A stretch of 64,000 nucleotides of DNA from Pseudomonas sp. B21-028. Lineage in GTDB: Bacteria; Pseudomonadota; Gammaproteobacteria; Pseudomonadales; Pseudomonadaceae. The notes beneath the pieces were generated by a model. The model saw only the letters and a program-made list of their open reading frames with translations. It was not told where the DNA came from and made no database searches. Positions 9,359-18,606 of this stretch are shown piece by piece. The translations under genes were made by a program, and so were the position numbers. The DNA is taken from contig NZ_CP087184.1 in NCBI RefSeq assembly GCF_024749045.1, positions 3,038,001-3,102,000 on the forward strand. Direction: 5' to 3'. How positions within the stretch are numbered: the first letter of the stretch is position 1; every line of letters starts with the position of its first letter.

Positions 9359-11533
9359 ATGTCAAACGTTGAAGAACTTCCCAGGGAAACGCTGGCGCCA
9401 AGCGAATACGAAAGCCTGGTTTCGATTGGCACGAATGCACTCGAGGCCATTCCCGGAGCGGTGTATTTGTGCGACCGCGAGGGTTGGCTCGTCAGGTACA
9501 ACAGTGAGGCGGCTGAACTGTGGGGGCGTAAGCCGGAGCTCGGCGTGAGCGGTGATCGCTACTGTGGTTCCCATCGATTGTTCCTGACCGACGGCACGCC
9601 GCTGGCGTTTGAGGATTGTCCGACGGCCTCGGCGCTCAGCACGGGCGTTGTGACCCGCAACCAGGAAATCGTCATCCAGCGCCCGGACGGATCGAGGTTC
9701 GTGGCACTCATGAACATCCGCGCCCTGAGAGATCGGCGAGGGGTCATCCAGGGGGCGATCAACTGCTTCCAGGACATTTCCGCACACCACGCCATGGCCG
9801 AGGAGCTTCGCCGCAAGAGCGCCGACCTTGAAGACTTCTTCGAAAACAGCGCCGTGGGCCTGCATATCGTCAGTGGCGAGGGCGTCATCCTGCGCGCCAA
9901 CAAGGCTGAGCTGGCCCTGCTGGGTTATTCGGAAGAGGAATACATCGGCCGCCATATCACCGAGTTTCATGTCGATGAGCCGGTCATTGGCGACATTCTC
10001 GATAAACTGGGCAGCGGCGATTGCCTGGAGAGCTACCCGGCACGCTTGAAGGCCAAGGACGGTTCCATCAAACATGTCTCGATCACTTCCAATGGGCGGT
10101 TCGAGGACGGAAAACTCTTCAACACCCGGTGTTTCACCATCGACGTGACTTGCGTTCATGCGGCCGAGGCGGCGCGCCAGGAGAGCGACGACAGGCTTTC
10201 GGCCACCTACGAGGCGGCGACCATCGGGATCGCCGAGGCCGACATCGACGGTCGCCTGCTGCGGGTGAACGATGCCCTCTGCCGCATGCTGGGCCGCACT
10301 CGCGAACAGCTGCTGGCGATGACATTCCTGGACTATACCCACCCGGACAGCGTCGGGCAGGACGCAGCCTTGTACGCGCGTCAGGTTGCCGGTGAACTGG
10401 ACAACTATGTGCTGCGCAAGCGCGCGCTCAAGCCGGATGGCGAAATCGTCTACCTCGACATCCACAGTTCGTCGGTACGCGATGCCAGCGGCGAGTTCCG
10501 CTATGGCGTGCGGGTGCTGCAGGACGTGACCCTCGCGCAAAGGATGGAAAACCAGGTTCGCGAGAGCGAACGGCATATGCGCAATGTGCTCGAAGCACTG
10601 CCCGCTGCGGTCTACACCACCGATGCTGAAGGTCGCATCACTTTCTATAACCGTGCGGCTGTCGAGTTGTCGGGGCGCACGCCCGAGTTGGGCGACATGT
10701 GGTGCGTGACCTGGAAGCTGTTCAACACCGATGGAAGTCCGCTTCCCCACGACCAATGCCCCATGGCGGTGGCGTTGAAGGAAAACCGGGCGATTCGGGG
10801 TGCCGAGGCTATTGCCGAACGCCCGGATGGGGTCCGTGTGCCGTTCAATCCCTATCCGACGCCTCTCCATGACGCCGATGGCAATCTCGTGGGCGCGATC
10901 AACATGCTGGTGGACATTACCGAGCGCAAGCAGGCGGAAAACCGCCAGAAGACGTTGATCGACGAGCTCAATCACCGGGTCAAGAACACCTTGGCCACGG
11001 TGCAGTCTCTGGCGGCTCAGACCGCGCGCAACGCAGAGGATGCAACAGACGGCTACCGGCGCTTCGAAGCCCGGTTGCTGGCGCTGTCACGAGCCCATGA
11101 CCTGCTGACTAAGCGGCACTGGGAAAGTACCCCTCTGGACGCCCTGGCCAATGAAGTGTTGATGCCAGTCTTCGGGCTCGAGCCCGATCGCATCACGATC
11201 GAAGGCGCGACCATCGACGTCGGCACCCGGGTGGCGCTCAACTTCACGATGACCCTCAACGAACTCGCGATCAACGCGCTCAAATATGGCGCGATGTCCG
11301 TCGAGACAGGCACGCTTTCGGTGACCTGGGACCTGCAGCCCCAACCAAACGGCACCTTGTTGATCCTGGACTGGCGGGAGCAGGGTGGGCCGCCCGTGGC
11401 TCGACCGGAGCGCGAAGGGCTGGGTTCGCGGTTGATGAAGCGCTGCATCGAGCGCGACCTGGGTGGCAAATTCGACCTGACCTTCGCCCAGGAGGGCGTT
11501 TGCTGCCGCTTCTCGTTTCTGATTGGAGCCTAG
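9359..11533 (+). CDS. HWE-family sensor histidine kinase with four PAS domains
   Basis: A 724-residue soluble sensor kinase. Four PAS-type segments can be followed (about residues 25-145, 155-275, 285-405 and 415-535), each with YNSEAAELWG- or RANKAELALLGY-like sequence; no transmembrane helix is visible. The transmitter has ELNHRVKNTLATVQSLAAQT with phosphoacceptor H539, the HWE signature in KRHWESTPL, and the N box TLNELAINALKYGA. HWE kinases often act in light, redox or general stress control. The start is ATG 9359 with GAGGA at 9347-9351. The next gene encodes a single receiver domain and begins three bases after the stop, so the two form a two-component pair. The signal is unknown. Confidence 0.9.
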   Translation: MSNVEELPRETLAPSEYESLVSIGTNALEAIPGAVYLCDREGWLVRYNSEAAELWGRKPELGVSGDRYCGSHRLFLTDGTPLAFEDCPTASALSTGVVTRNQEIVIQRPDGSRFVALMNIRALRDRRGVIQGAINCFQDISAHHAMAEELRRKSADLEDFFENSAVGLHIVSGEGVILRANKAELALLGYSEEEYIGRHITEFHVDEPVIGDILDKLGSGDCLESYPARLKAKDGSIKHVSITSNGRFEDGKLFNTRCFTIDVTCVHAAEAARQESDDRLSATYEAATIGIAEADIDGRLLRVNDALCRMLGRTREQLLAMTFLDYTHPDSVGQDAALYARQVAGELDNYVLRKRALKPDGEIVYLDIHSSSVRDASGEFRYGVRVLQDVTLAQRMENQVRESERHMRNVLEALPAAVYTTDAEGRITFYNRAAVELSGRTPELGDMWCVTWKLFNTDGSPLPHDQCPMAVALKENRAIRGAEAIAERPDGVRVPFNPYPTPLHDADGNLVGAINMLVDITERKQAENRQKTLIDELNHRVKNTLATVQSLAAQTARNAEDATDGYRRFEARLLALSRAHDLLTKRHWESTPLDALANEVLMPVFGLEPDRITIEGATIDVGTRVALNFTMTLNELAINALKYGAMSVETGTLSVTWDLQPQPNGTLLILDWREQGGPPVARPEREGLGSRLMKRCIERDLGGKFDLTFAQEGVCCRFSFLIGA

Positions 11534-11535
11534 GC

Positions 11536-11916
11536 ATGCCTCCATTCGCTGGCGTCAGGGTGCTCGTCGTCGAGGACGAAGGCGCGATTGCCATGTTGAT
11601 CGAGGAAATGCTGGAGGACTTCGGCTGCGAAGTCGTGGCTTCGGTGGCCCGGCTTGCGACGGCGCGGGATCAGGCAAGTACAGCGCTCATCGACCTGGCT
11701 CTCCTGGACGTCAACCTGGCCGGTGAGCTGGTTTTTCCGGTGGCCGAGATCCTGCGCAATCGCGGCATTCCGTTCTTGTTCAGCACCGGCTACGGCGTCA
11801 GTGGGGTACCGGGCGAGTTCGCCGGGTACCCGGTTCTGCACAAGCCGTTTTCGGAAAGCGAATTGCTGCAGCGTATGACCCTGGCGTTGAGGCATCGAGC
11901 GCCGACGTCGGCGTAG
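11536..11916 (+). CDS. Single-domain response regulator
   Basis: A 126-residue stand-alone receiver domain with the acidic pair VVEDEG, phosphoacceptor D58 (ALLDVNLAG) and the conserved Lys in LHKPFSESE. There is no output domain, as is common for receivers paired with HWE kinases (phosphate sink, or relay to another protein). It starts two bases after the stop codon of the kinase gene, which makes it the likely phosphorylation partner. REP elements follow the stop codon. Confidence 0.9.
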   Translation: MPPFAGVRVLVVEDEGAIAMLIEEMLEDFGCEVVASVARLATARDQASTALIDLALLDVNLAGELVFPVAEILRNRGIPFLFSTGYGVSGVPGEFAGYPVLHKPFSESELLQRMTLALRHRAPTSA

Positions 11917-11936
11917 TACCTCTCTGCAGGCTGACA

Positions 11937-12101
11937 TGTGGGAGCAAAGCTTGCTCGCGATAGCGGCGGTACCTCCAATATCGATGCAAACTGACCCACC
12001 GCCATCGCGAGCAAGCTCAGCTCCCACAGGTTTCGTGATGAATCCGATTTTCCTGGGAGCCCGATAACTGTGGAAGCGAGCCTGCTCGCGATAGCGGCGG
12101 C
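11937..12101. repeat. Cluster of three REP elements in alternating orientation
   Basis: Elements lie at 11937-11969 (forward), 11999-12029 (reverse) and 12069-12100 (forward). They are slightly diverged (GGGAGCAAAGCTTGCTCGC, GAGCAAGCTCAGCTCCC, GGAAGCGAGCCTGCTCGC). They fill most of the 286-base gap after the receiver gene. Confidence 0.9.
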
Positions 12102-12202
12102 ACATTCAACTCGCCCGCGTCCGGGTAACGGCAGGCTAATCAACCATGCTGCCGATGCGCTAATATCCGCGCTCACCTCCCGTACCTCGGACTTCCCCCT
12201 CC

Positions 12203-12721
12203 ATGAAATTGCACGTGTTTACCGCCAGTCTGTTCCTCGCCTGTAGCCTGACTCACGCCGCCGAGCCAAAGTCTCTTCCAAAACCTTTGGAGGAGCAGGT
12301 CGGGCATCTGGTGGCGCTCCTCAAGGACAGCTACGCCACCGGCTACCCGGAAGCGACGCTGGTGCAGACGCTGGATACCGGGGAGGACAGCGAGGTAACG
12401 CTTGCGGTGTTCACCATCGAAGGTTTCGGCATGGGTAACAATTACAGTCAATACCTGGCGGCTTTTACCCCTGAAGAAAACGACGAAGGCCAGCAGCACT
12501 ACAGCTTGCTGGACGTGATTCGCATCGGTGGCGATAGCTGGCGCTCGATCGATAAGCTGGACGCCAAACTGGTCAGCGATCCGGCGGGGGAGCAGACGTT
12601 GATCGATATTCCGGTCATGGAAAATACCGACGACGATGCGCCGAATTTTCCTAGCCGGGCGGCCACCATTCACCTGTCGTTGAACGGGTCGCAGTCGCTG
12701 CGGCTGGTGGAGCTGAAGTAG
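12203..12721 (+). CDS. Exported protein of unknown function
   Basis: A 172-residue protein with a clear signal peptide (MKLHVFTASLFLACSLTHA, cleavage before AEPKSL). The mature region is acidic, with EEQVGHLVALLKDSY, LDTGEDSEVTLAVFTIEGFGMGNN and a C-terminal beta-like tail. The pattern suggests a periplasmic protein with a mixed alpha/beta fold, but I do not recognise a family. The gene stands alone between REP clusters. The start is ATG 12203; the region before it (CTTCCCCCTCC) has no good ribosome-binding site. Confidence 0.75.
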   Translation: MKLHVFTASLFLACSLTHAAEPKSLPKPLEEQVGHLVALLKDSYATGYPEATLVQTLDTGEDSEVTLAVFTIEGFGMGNNYSQYLAAFTPEENDEGQQHYSLLDVIRIGGDSWRSIDKLDAKLVSDPAGEQTLIDIPVMENTDDDAPNFPSRAATIHLSLNGSQSLRLVELK

Positions 12722-12755
12722 CAACGGTGATCACTGCTGGAAAGCGCTACAGAAC

Positions 12756-12852
12756 CTGTGGGAGCTGAGCTTGCTCGCGATGACAATTGTCCATTCAGTC
12801 TCGATGCAAGCTGAACCACCGACATCGCGAGCAAGCTTCGCTCCCACAGGTT
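12756..12852. repeat. Inverted pair of REP elements
   Basis: CTGTGGGAGCTGAGCTTGCTC (split by one base from the consensus) and its mirror GCGAGCAAGCTTCGCTCCCA face each other around a spacer of about 40 bases. They lie between the exported protein gene and the leader of the formate dehydrogenase operon. Confidence 0.9.
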
Positions 12853-13074
12853 CTGTGGTGGATTCTCATGAACATTTGAATGAGCGGGTTTAGAGCCCTT
12901 TCCGCCAATGTGCAAGTCGCCGGCAATGGGTTATAAGACAAGTTCCCGTGGAACGCGGGTGACTTTCACCTTGAGTCGCTTTCAGAACGCGTTTTGTCGT
13001 CCATGTGCAATTGCCAGTTCCCGGGAGTGGCAAGCTGTAACGATGCCCCGGATCAGGTGCACCAAGATGCCTGA

Positions 13075-13169
13075 CCGGAGAGCGAGGAGGGCGACCGGAT
13101 AACCACGCTTCCGTGACGTGGCCGGACGCCGCAGCCAAGACTCCGGACGACTGCCCTCAGCAGTGTCGT
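13075..13169 (+). promoter_or_regulatory. Structured 5' leader of the fds operon (candidate riboswitch or cis-RNA)
   Basis: Three nested or adjacent stems can be drawn directly from the sequence. The outer stem is CCGGAG (13075-13080) with CTCCGG (13141-13146). The inner arm is GGCG-a-CCGG-AUAA-CCACG (13090-13107) with CGTGG-CCGG-a-CGCC (13117-13130), which is symmetric around an A/A mismatch with a four-base bulge. A second hairpin is ACGAC-TGC (13147-13154) with GCA-gt-GTCGT (13160-13169). GAGG and the fdsG ATG (13191) follow. Molybdenum-cofactor enzymes are often preceded by Moco riboswitches, but I cannot match this to a known consensus. The upstream part (12853-13074) shows no gene. Confidence 0.5.
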
Positions 13170-13190
13170 TCGAGACGCCGAGGTAAGTTT

Positions 13191-13673
13191 ATGCCCGATG
13201 AGACGCTTCACCTGCCTCTGATTCAACGTGTATTGGAGCGCGAAAAGGACACCCCCGGTGCCTTGCTGCCGATTCTTCATGCCATCCAGGAAGGCTGCGG
13301 GTACGTTCCCGACGCGGCCGTCCCGGAGATCGCCCATGCCCTCAACCTCAGCCAGGCTGAAGTGCGCGGGGTGATCAGTTTTTACCACGATTTCCGTACC
13401 ACGCCGCCCGCGCGTCATACCTTGCGTCTTTGCCGGGCGGAGTCGTGCCAGAGCATGGGGGCCGAACATCTGGCTGCCCAATTGCGCGAACAGTTGTCGC
13501 TTGACGATCACGGCACCAGCGCCGATGGCAGCATCAGCCTGCGGCCGGTCTACTGCCTGGGCGCCTGCGTCTGCTCGCCAGCCCTGGAGCTGGACGGCCA
13601 GTTGCACGCGCGGCTGACGCCTGAGCGCCTGCGCGAGTTGGTCAATGGCTGCCTGGAGGAAGGCACATGCTGA
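13191..13673 (+). CDS. fdsG: NAD-dependent formate dehydrogenase, gamma subunit
   Basis: A 160-residue NuoE-like subunit that carries a [2Fe-2S] cluster. The ligands are visible as CRAESCQSMG (residues near 82-87) and CLGACVCSP (near 122-128). In FdsGBAD enzymes it takes part in electron transfer from the formate site to NAD. The start is ATG 13191 with GAGG seven bases upstream; the frame extends further upstream, but that segment coincides with the structured leader. It is the first gene of a four-gene operon and overlaps fdsB by seven bases. The order fdsG-B-A-D is typical of soluble formate dehydrogenases. Confidence 0.93.
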   Translation: MPDETLHLPLIQRVLEREKDTPGALLPILHAIQEGCGYVPDAAVPEIAHALNLSQAEVRGVISFYHDFRTTPPARHTLRLCRAESCQSMGAEHLAAQLREQLSLDDHGTSADGSISLRPVYCLGACVCSPALELDGQLHARLTPERLRELVNGCLEEGTC

Positions 13674-15226
13674 AGCTCTGCATTCCCCGCGATTCGGTAG
13701 CCCGTGCCGTCGGCGCGGATACGGTGGCCGTTGCGCTGATGCGCGAGGCCGAGCGGCGGCAGTTGCCGCTGGAGGTGCAACGCACCAGTTCCCGTGGCCT
13801 CTATTGGCTGGAACCGCTGCTGGAGCTGGAAACCGCCAGCGGCCGGCTGGGCTTCGGCCCCGTCACTCCGGCGGACGTGCCTGGCTTGCTCGACGCCCTG
13901 GCAAGCGATCCCGCCAACCATCCGCTGGCCCTGGGGCCGGTGGAGGACATCCCCTATCTCAAGAGCCAACAGCGCCTGCTGTTCGCTCGCGCCGGTATCA
14001 CCCGGCCGCTGTCCCTGGATGACTACCGCGCTCATGGCGGCTTCCAGGGCCTGGCTCGCGCAATCCAACAGGATGGCGCGCAAGTGGTTGCCAGCGTGCT
14101 CGACTCGGGCCTGCGTGGCCGGGGCGGCGCGGCGTTCCCGGCGGGCATTAAGTGGCGCACCGTGCGCGATGCACCGGGTACGCAAAAATACGTGGTGTGC
14201 AACGCCGACGAAGGCGACTCGGGCACATTCGCCGACCGCATGCTGATGGAAGGCGATCCTTTCCTGCTGATCGAAGGCATGATCATCGCCGGTATCGCCG
14301 TGGGCGCCACCATGGGCTACATCTATGTGCGCTCGGAATACCCGGACGCTGTCGCGACGTTGAACGACGCCCTGGGCATCGCCCGCGAGGCCGGCTATCT
14401 GGGCGCCGACGTGGCGGGCAGTGGCCGCGCTTTCGAGCTGGAAGTCCGGGTGGGCGCCGGTGCCTACATCTGTGGTGAAGAAACCGCCCTGCTGGAATCC
14501 CTCGAAGGCAAGCGTGGCACGGTTCGCGCCAAGCCACCGTTGCCTGCGCTGCAAGGTCTGTTCGGGTTGCCGACCCTGGTCCACAACGTGCTGACCCTGA
14601 CCTCGGTACCGGTGATCCTGGAGAAAGGTGCACAGTTCTACCGTGACTTCGGCATGGGCCGTTCCCTGGGGACGATGCCGTTCCAACTGGCCGGCAACAT
14701 CCGTCATGGCGGCCTGGTGGAACGCGCCTTCGGCCTGACCCTGCGGGAGCTGGTGGAAGAATATGGTGGTGGTACCGCCAGCGGCCGGCCGTTGAAGGCC
14801 GCCCAGGTGGGTGGCCCGCTGGGCGCCTGGGTGCCACCTTCGCAATTCGACACGCCGCTGGACTACGAGGCGTTTGCCGCCATGGGCGCGATGCTCGGCC
14901 ACGGCGGTGTGGTAGTGGCCGATGACAGCCTGGACATGGCCCACATGGCCCGTTTCGCGCTGCAGTTCTGCGCCGAAGAATCCTGCGGCAAATGCACGCC
15001 GTGCCGGATCGGCTCCACCCGTGGGGTGGAAGTGGTGGACCGACTGCTCGCCAGCACCGATGCCGGTGCCCGTCAGGAGCAGGTCCTGTTGCTCCAGGAT
15101 CTCTGCGACACCCTGCAATACGGTTCGCTCTGTGCCTTGGGTGGGATGACTTCCTATCCTGTCGCCAGCGCCCTCAAGCATTTCCCTGCCGACTTCGGTC
15201 TGGCGACCACGGAGGCCGACCAATGA
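13667..15226 (+). CDS. fdsB: NAD-dependent formate dehydrogenase, beta subunit
   Basis: A 519-residue NuoF-like flavoprotein that binds FMN and NAD and one [4Fe-4S] cluster. The NAD/FMN region GLRGRGGAAFPAGIKW and CNADEGDSGTFADR is followed by GAGAYICGEETALLESLEGKRG, and the cluster motif is ESCGKCTPCRIGSTRG. The first about 120 residues form a thioredoxin-like extension. It transfers electrons to NAD in the cytoplasm. It overlaps both neighbours (ATG inside the fdsG end, stop overlapping the fdsA start as ATGA), which indicates translational coupling in equal amounts. Confidence 0.95.
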   Translation: MLKLCIPRDSVARAVGADTVAVALMREAERRQLPLEVQRTSSRGLYWLEPLLELETASGRLGFGPVTPADVPGLLDALASDPANHPLALGPVEDIPYLKSQQRLLFARAGITRPLSLDDYRAHGGFQGLARAIQQDGAQVVASVLDSGLRGRGGAAFPAGIKWRTVRDAPGTQKYVVCNADEGDSGTFADRMLMEGDPFLLIEGMIIAGIAVGATMGYIYVRSEYPDAVATLNDALGIAREAGYLGADVAGSGRAFELEVRVGAGAYICGEETALLESLEGKRGTVRAKPPLPALQGLFGLPTLVHNVLTLTSVPVILEKGAQFYRDFGMGRSLGTMPFQLAGNIRHGGLVERAFGLTLRELVEEYGGGTASGRPLKAAQVGGPLGAWVPPSQFDTPLDYEAFAAMGAMLGHGGVVVADDSLDMAHMARFALQFCAEESCGKCTPCRIGSTRGVEVVDRLLASTDAGARQEQVLLLQDLCDTLQYGSLCALGGMTSYPVASALKHFPADFGLATTEADQ

Positions 15227-18099
15227 TCAACATTTTCGATCCCGCCAGCGATATCGACCTGGGCACCCCGGAACGCGAAAGCGAGGTGCAGGTCAGCCTG
15301 AGCATCGACGGCCGCGAAATCACCGTTCCCTCCGGGACCTCGGTGATGCGCGCCGCGGCATTGCTCGGCACCACCATCCCCAAACTCTGCGCCACCGACA
15401 GCCTGGAGCCGTTCGGCTCCTGCCGCATGTGCCTGGTGGAGATCGACGGCATGCGCGGCTATCCGGCCTCGTGCACCACGCCGGTCACCGAAGGCATGGT
15501 GGTACGCACCCAGACCTCCCGACTCGCCGGCCTGCGGCGTAACGTGATGGAACTGTACATCTCCGACCACCCGCTGGACTGCCTGACGTGCTCGGCCAAC
15601 GGCAACTGCGAATTGCAGACGGTGGCGGGGCAGGTCGGCCTGCGTGAAGTGCGCTATGGCTACGAGGGTGACAACCACCTGGCCGAAACGAAGGACGTTT
15701 CCAACCCTTACTTCGATTACGACCCGAGCAAGTGCATCGTCTGCAACCGTTGCGTGCGTGCCTGCGAGGAAACCCAGGGCACCTTCGCACTGACCATCAC
15801 CGGACGCGGCTTCGATTCGCGCGTGGCGGCCGCTGGCGGTGACAACTTCCTCGACTCCGAATGCGTCTCCTGCGGCGCCTGTGTGCAGGCCTGCCCGACG
15901 GCCACGCTGATGGAGAAAAGCGTGGTGGAAATCGGCCAGCCGGAGCGCAGCGTCATCACCACCTGCGCCTACTGTGGTGTCGGATGCTCCTTCCGCGCTG
16001 AAATGAAAGGCGACCAACTGGTGCGCATGGTCCCGGACAAGAACGGCCAGGCCAACCATGGCCATTCCTGCGTCAAGGGTCGTTTCGCCTGGGGCTACGC
16101 CACCCACCCGGATCGCATCACCAAGCCGATGATCCGCAAGCACATCAACGATCCGTGGCAGGAAGTCAGCTGGGACGAAGCCGTCAATTACGCGGCCAGT
16201 GAGTTCCGTCGCATCCAGTTGAAATATGGACGCGACTCCATCGGCGGCATCACGTCCAGCCGCTGCACCAACGAAGAAACCTACCTGGTGCAGAAGCTGG
16301 TGCGTGCCGCCTTCGGCAACAACAACGTCGACACCTGCGCCCGGGTCTGCCATTCGCCGACCGGCTATGGCCTCAAGCAGACACTCGGCGAATCCGCCGG
16401 CACCCAGACTTTCGACTCGGTGATGCTGGCCGACGTGATCCTGGTGATGGGCGCCAACCCGACCGATGCCCACCCGGTATTCGGTTCGCAGCTCAAGCGT
16501 CGTCTGCGCCAGGGTGCGCGGCTGATCGTCATCGACCCGCGGCGCATCGACCTGGTGGATTCGCCCCATGCCCGCGCCGACCTGCACCTGCAACTTCGCC
16601 CGGGCACCAACGTGGCGATGCTCAATGCGCTGGCCCATGTGATCGTCACCGAAGGGCTGGTCAACCAGCCTTTCGTCGACGAGCGCTGCGAGGTCGCGGA
16701 CTTTGCCCGCTGGCGTGACTTCGTCAGCCTGCCGGAGAACGCGCCCGAGCTCCTGGGCCCGGTGTGCGGCGTGCCTGCCGAGCAGATCCGCGCCGCCGCG
16801 CGACTCTACGCCACCGGCGGCAACGCGGCCATCTACTACGGCCTCGGCGTTACCGAGCACAGCCAGGGCAGTACGTCGGTGATGGGCATCGCCAACCTTG
16901 CCATGGTCACCGGTAACATCGGTCGCGAAGGCGTCGGCGTGAACCCGTTGCGCGGACAGAACAACGTGCAGGGTTCCTGCGACATGGGTTCATTCCCTCA
17001 CGAGCTGCCTGGTTATCGCCACGTCTCCAACGATGCGGTACGCGCCGAGTTCGAACAGGCCTGGAACGTGACCTTGCAACCCGATCCGGGGCTGCGCATT
17101 CCGAACATGTTCGAGGCGGCGCTGGATGGCTCCTTCAAGGCACTTTATTGCCAAGGCGAGGACATCGCCCAGAGCGACCCGAACACCCAACACGTGACCG
17201 CGGCCCTGAGCGCCCTGGAATGCGTGGTGGTCCAGGACATCTTCCTCAATGAGACGGCCAAGTTCGCCCACGTATTCCTGCCGGGCAGTTCATTCCTCGA
17301 GAAGGACGGTACGTTCACCAACGCCGAGCGCCGCATTTCCCGGGTCCGCAAGGTGATGGAGCCCCTGGCCGGCAAGGCCGACTGGGAAGCAACCATAGCC
17401 CTGTCCGAAGCCCTGGGCTACAAGATGGACTACAAGAATCCTTCCGAAATCATGGATGAGATCGCCCGTCTGACGCCGACTTTCACCCGGGTCAGCTACG
17501 CCGAACTGGATCGCCATGGCAGCCTGCAATGGCCGTGCAACGATGACGCGCCGGACGGTACGCCGATCATGCACATCGAGGAATTCGTGCGCGGCAAGGG
17601 CCGGTTCATGCTCACCGGCTACGTGCCGACCGATGAAAAGGTCAACGGTCGCTATCCGTTGCTACTGACCACCGGGCGTATTCTCAGCCAATACAACGTG
17701 GGCGCTCAGACCCGACGCACCGAAAACGTTGCCTGGCACGAGGAAGACCGGTTGGAGATCCATCCGACCGACGCCGAGAACCGCGGTATCGTCGAGGGCG
17801 ACTGGGTCGGCATCGGCAGTCGCGCCGGGCAGACTGTGCTGCGCGCCAAGGTCTCCGAGCGAGTGGCGCCAGGGGTGGTCTACACCACCTTCCACTTCCC
17901 GGAATCGGGTGCCAACGTGATCACCACCGACAACTCCGACTGGGCCACCAACTGCCCGGAATACAAGGTGACGGCGGTGGAAATCGTGCGGGTCAGCCAA
18001 CCTTCGGAATGGCAGAAGCGCTACCAGGCCTTCAGCGATGAACAGGGGCGCCTGCTGCGCGAACGCCGCCAAGCCGAGAAAGCCGAGGTACGTCGATGA
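15223..18099 (+). CDS. fdsA: NAD-dependent formate dehydrogenase, catalytic alpha subunit
   Basis: A 958-residue molybdopterin oxidoreductase that oxidises formate to CO2. The N-terminal [2Fe-2S] ferredoxin domain has CRMCLVEIDG; then come the HxxxCxxC-type ligands (DHPLDCLTCSANGNCELQ), two [4Fe-4S] motifs (CIVCNRCVRACEE and CVSCGACVQACPT), and the cluster motif CAYCGVGCSFR at the start of the molybdenum domain. The Mo ligand is Cys in CARVCHSPTGYGL; it is a normal TGC codon, so selenocysteine is not used. The C-terminal domain binds the pterin (NVGAQTRRTENV). The start at 15223 overlaps the fdsB stop. No fdhD or fdsC gene is seen nearby, so maturation factors must be elsewhere. Confidence 0.95.
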   Translation: MINIFDPASDIDLGTPERESEVQVSLSIDGREITVPSGTSVMRAAALLGTTIPKLCATDSLEPFGSCRMCLVEIDGMRGYPASCTTPVTEGMVVRTQTSRLAGLRRNVMELYISDHPLDCLTCSANGNCELQTVAGQVGLREVRYGYEGDNHLAETKDVSNPYFDYDPSKCIVCNRCVRACEETQGTFALTITGRGFDSRVAAAGGDNFLDSECVSCGACVQACPTATLMEKSVVEIGQPERSVITTCAYCGVGCSFRAEMKGDQLVRMVPDKNGQANHGHSCVKGRFAWGYATHPDRITKPMIRKHINDPWQEVSWDEAVNYAASEFRRIQLKYGRDSIGGITSSRCTNEETYLVQKLVRAAFGNNNVDTCARVCHSPTGYGLKQTLGESAGTQTFDSVMLADVILVMGANPTDAHPVFGSQLKRRLRQGARLIVIDPRRIDLVDSPHARADLHLQLRPGTNVAMLNALAHVIVTEGLVNQPFVDERCEVADFARWRDFVSLPENAPELLGPVCGVPAEQIRAAARLYATGGNAAIYYGLGVTEHSQGSTSVMGIANLAMVTGNIGREGVGVNPLRGQNNVQGSCDMGSFPHELPGYRHVSNDAVRAEFEQAWNVTLQPDPGLRIPNMFEAALDGSFKALYCQGEDIAQSDPNTQHVTAALSALECVVVQDIFLNETAKFAHVFLPGSSFLEKDGTFTNAERRISRVRKVMEPLAGKADWEATIALSEALGYKMDYKNPSEIMDEIARLTPTFTRVSYAELDRHGSLQWPCNDDAPDGTPIMHIEEFVRGKGRFMLTGYVPTDEKVNGRYPLLLTTGRILSQYNVGAQTRRTENVAWHEEDRLEIHPTDAENRGIVEGDWVGIGSRAGQTVLRAKVSERVAPGVVYTTFHFPESGANVITTDNSDWATNCPEYKVTAVEIVRVSQPSEWQKRYQAFSDEQGRLLRERRQAEKAEVRR

Positions 18100-18305
18100 G
18101 TACCGAAAGCCTGATCAAGATGGCCAACCAGATTGGCCAGTACTTCTCCAGCGAGCCGGACAAGACGCTGGCAGTGAATGGCGTGCGCCAGCATATCCAG
18201 AGTTTCTGGACGCCGGTCATGCGCAAGCAACTGATGAAGTGGCGGGTGGAGAACCCTGACGATGGGCTGCACCCTCTGGTGCAGGCGGCGTTGACGGAGT
18301 CTTAG
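18096..18305 (+). CDS. fdsD: NAD-dependent formate dehydrogenase, delta subunit
   Basis: A 69-residue small subunit starting MSTESLIKMANQIGQYFSSEPD and containing HIQSFWTPVMRKQLMKW, the typical FdsD sequence. In related enzymes it is needed for assembly or stability of the complex. Its ATG overlaps the fdsA stop (ATGA). It ends the operon and is followed within 10 bases by a strong hairpin. Confidence 0.92.
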   Translation: MSTESLIKMANQIGQYFSSEPDKTLAVNGVRQHIQSFWTPVMRKQLMKWRVENPDDGLHPLVQAALTES

Positions 18306-18313
18306 CGGACAGG

Positions 18314-18349
18314 TTCGATGCACAGTCCCGGTCGGGGCTGTGCATCGAA
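18314..18349 (+). terminator. Hairpin after fdsD, probable operon terminator
   Basis: TTCGATGCACAG (18314-18325) pairs perfectly with CTGTGCATCGAA (18338-18349) and the stem continues inward with CCC/GGG. There is no U-run after it, so it may terminate weakly or protect the 3' end. Confidence 0.6.
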
Positions 18350-18374
18350 TCCCTGGCACAGGGGGCTGCTGTGT

Positions 18375-18590
18375 TCAGAACTTGTAACCCAGCCCGACCA
18401 TGTACACGAAAGGGTCCACCTCGACATTCACCTTGGACCTGACCCCAAGCGTTGTATTGCTCACGTAGGCATCGGTCTCGATGTCTATATAGCGCATCTG
18501 CGCGTTGAGCATCAGGCGCTCGGTGAGCATGTAGTCTGCGCCCACCTGGGCCGACCAAGGACTGAGGCGTGGCCAGAAATCCTCCTCCCC
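18375..18590 (-). pseudogene. OmpW-family outer-membrane protein, C-terminal remnant
   Basis: The last about 60 codons of an OmpW-type beta-barrel are present: SAQVGADYMLTERLMLNAQM, RYIDIETDAYVSN and VEVDPFVYMVGLGYKF ending in the aromatic outer-membrane signal. Upstream of PWSAQVG the similarity stops and the frame enters the epoxide hydrolase gene, so signal peptide and first strands are absent. OmpW proteins are usually around 200 residues or more. It is most simply read as a gene cut off by the recombination or insertion that brought in the epoxide hydrolase. Confidence 0.75.
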
Positions 18591-18606
18591 CACAGAGGCA
18601 TCACCA

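Noticed and set aside
16321..16380. Selenocysteine codon looked for in fdsA
   Set aside because: The molybdenum ligand is a normal Cys codon (TGC) and no in-frame TGA occurs.
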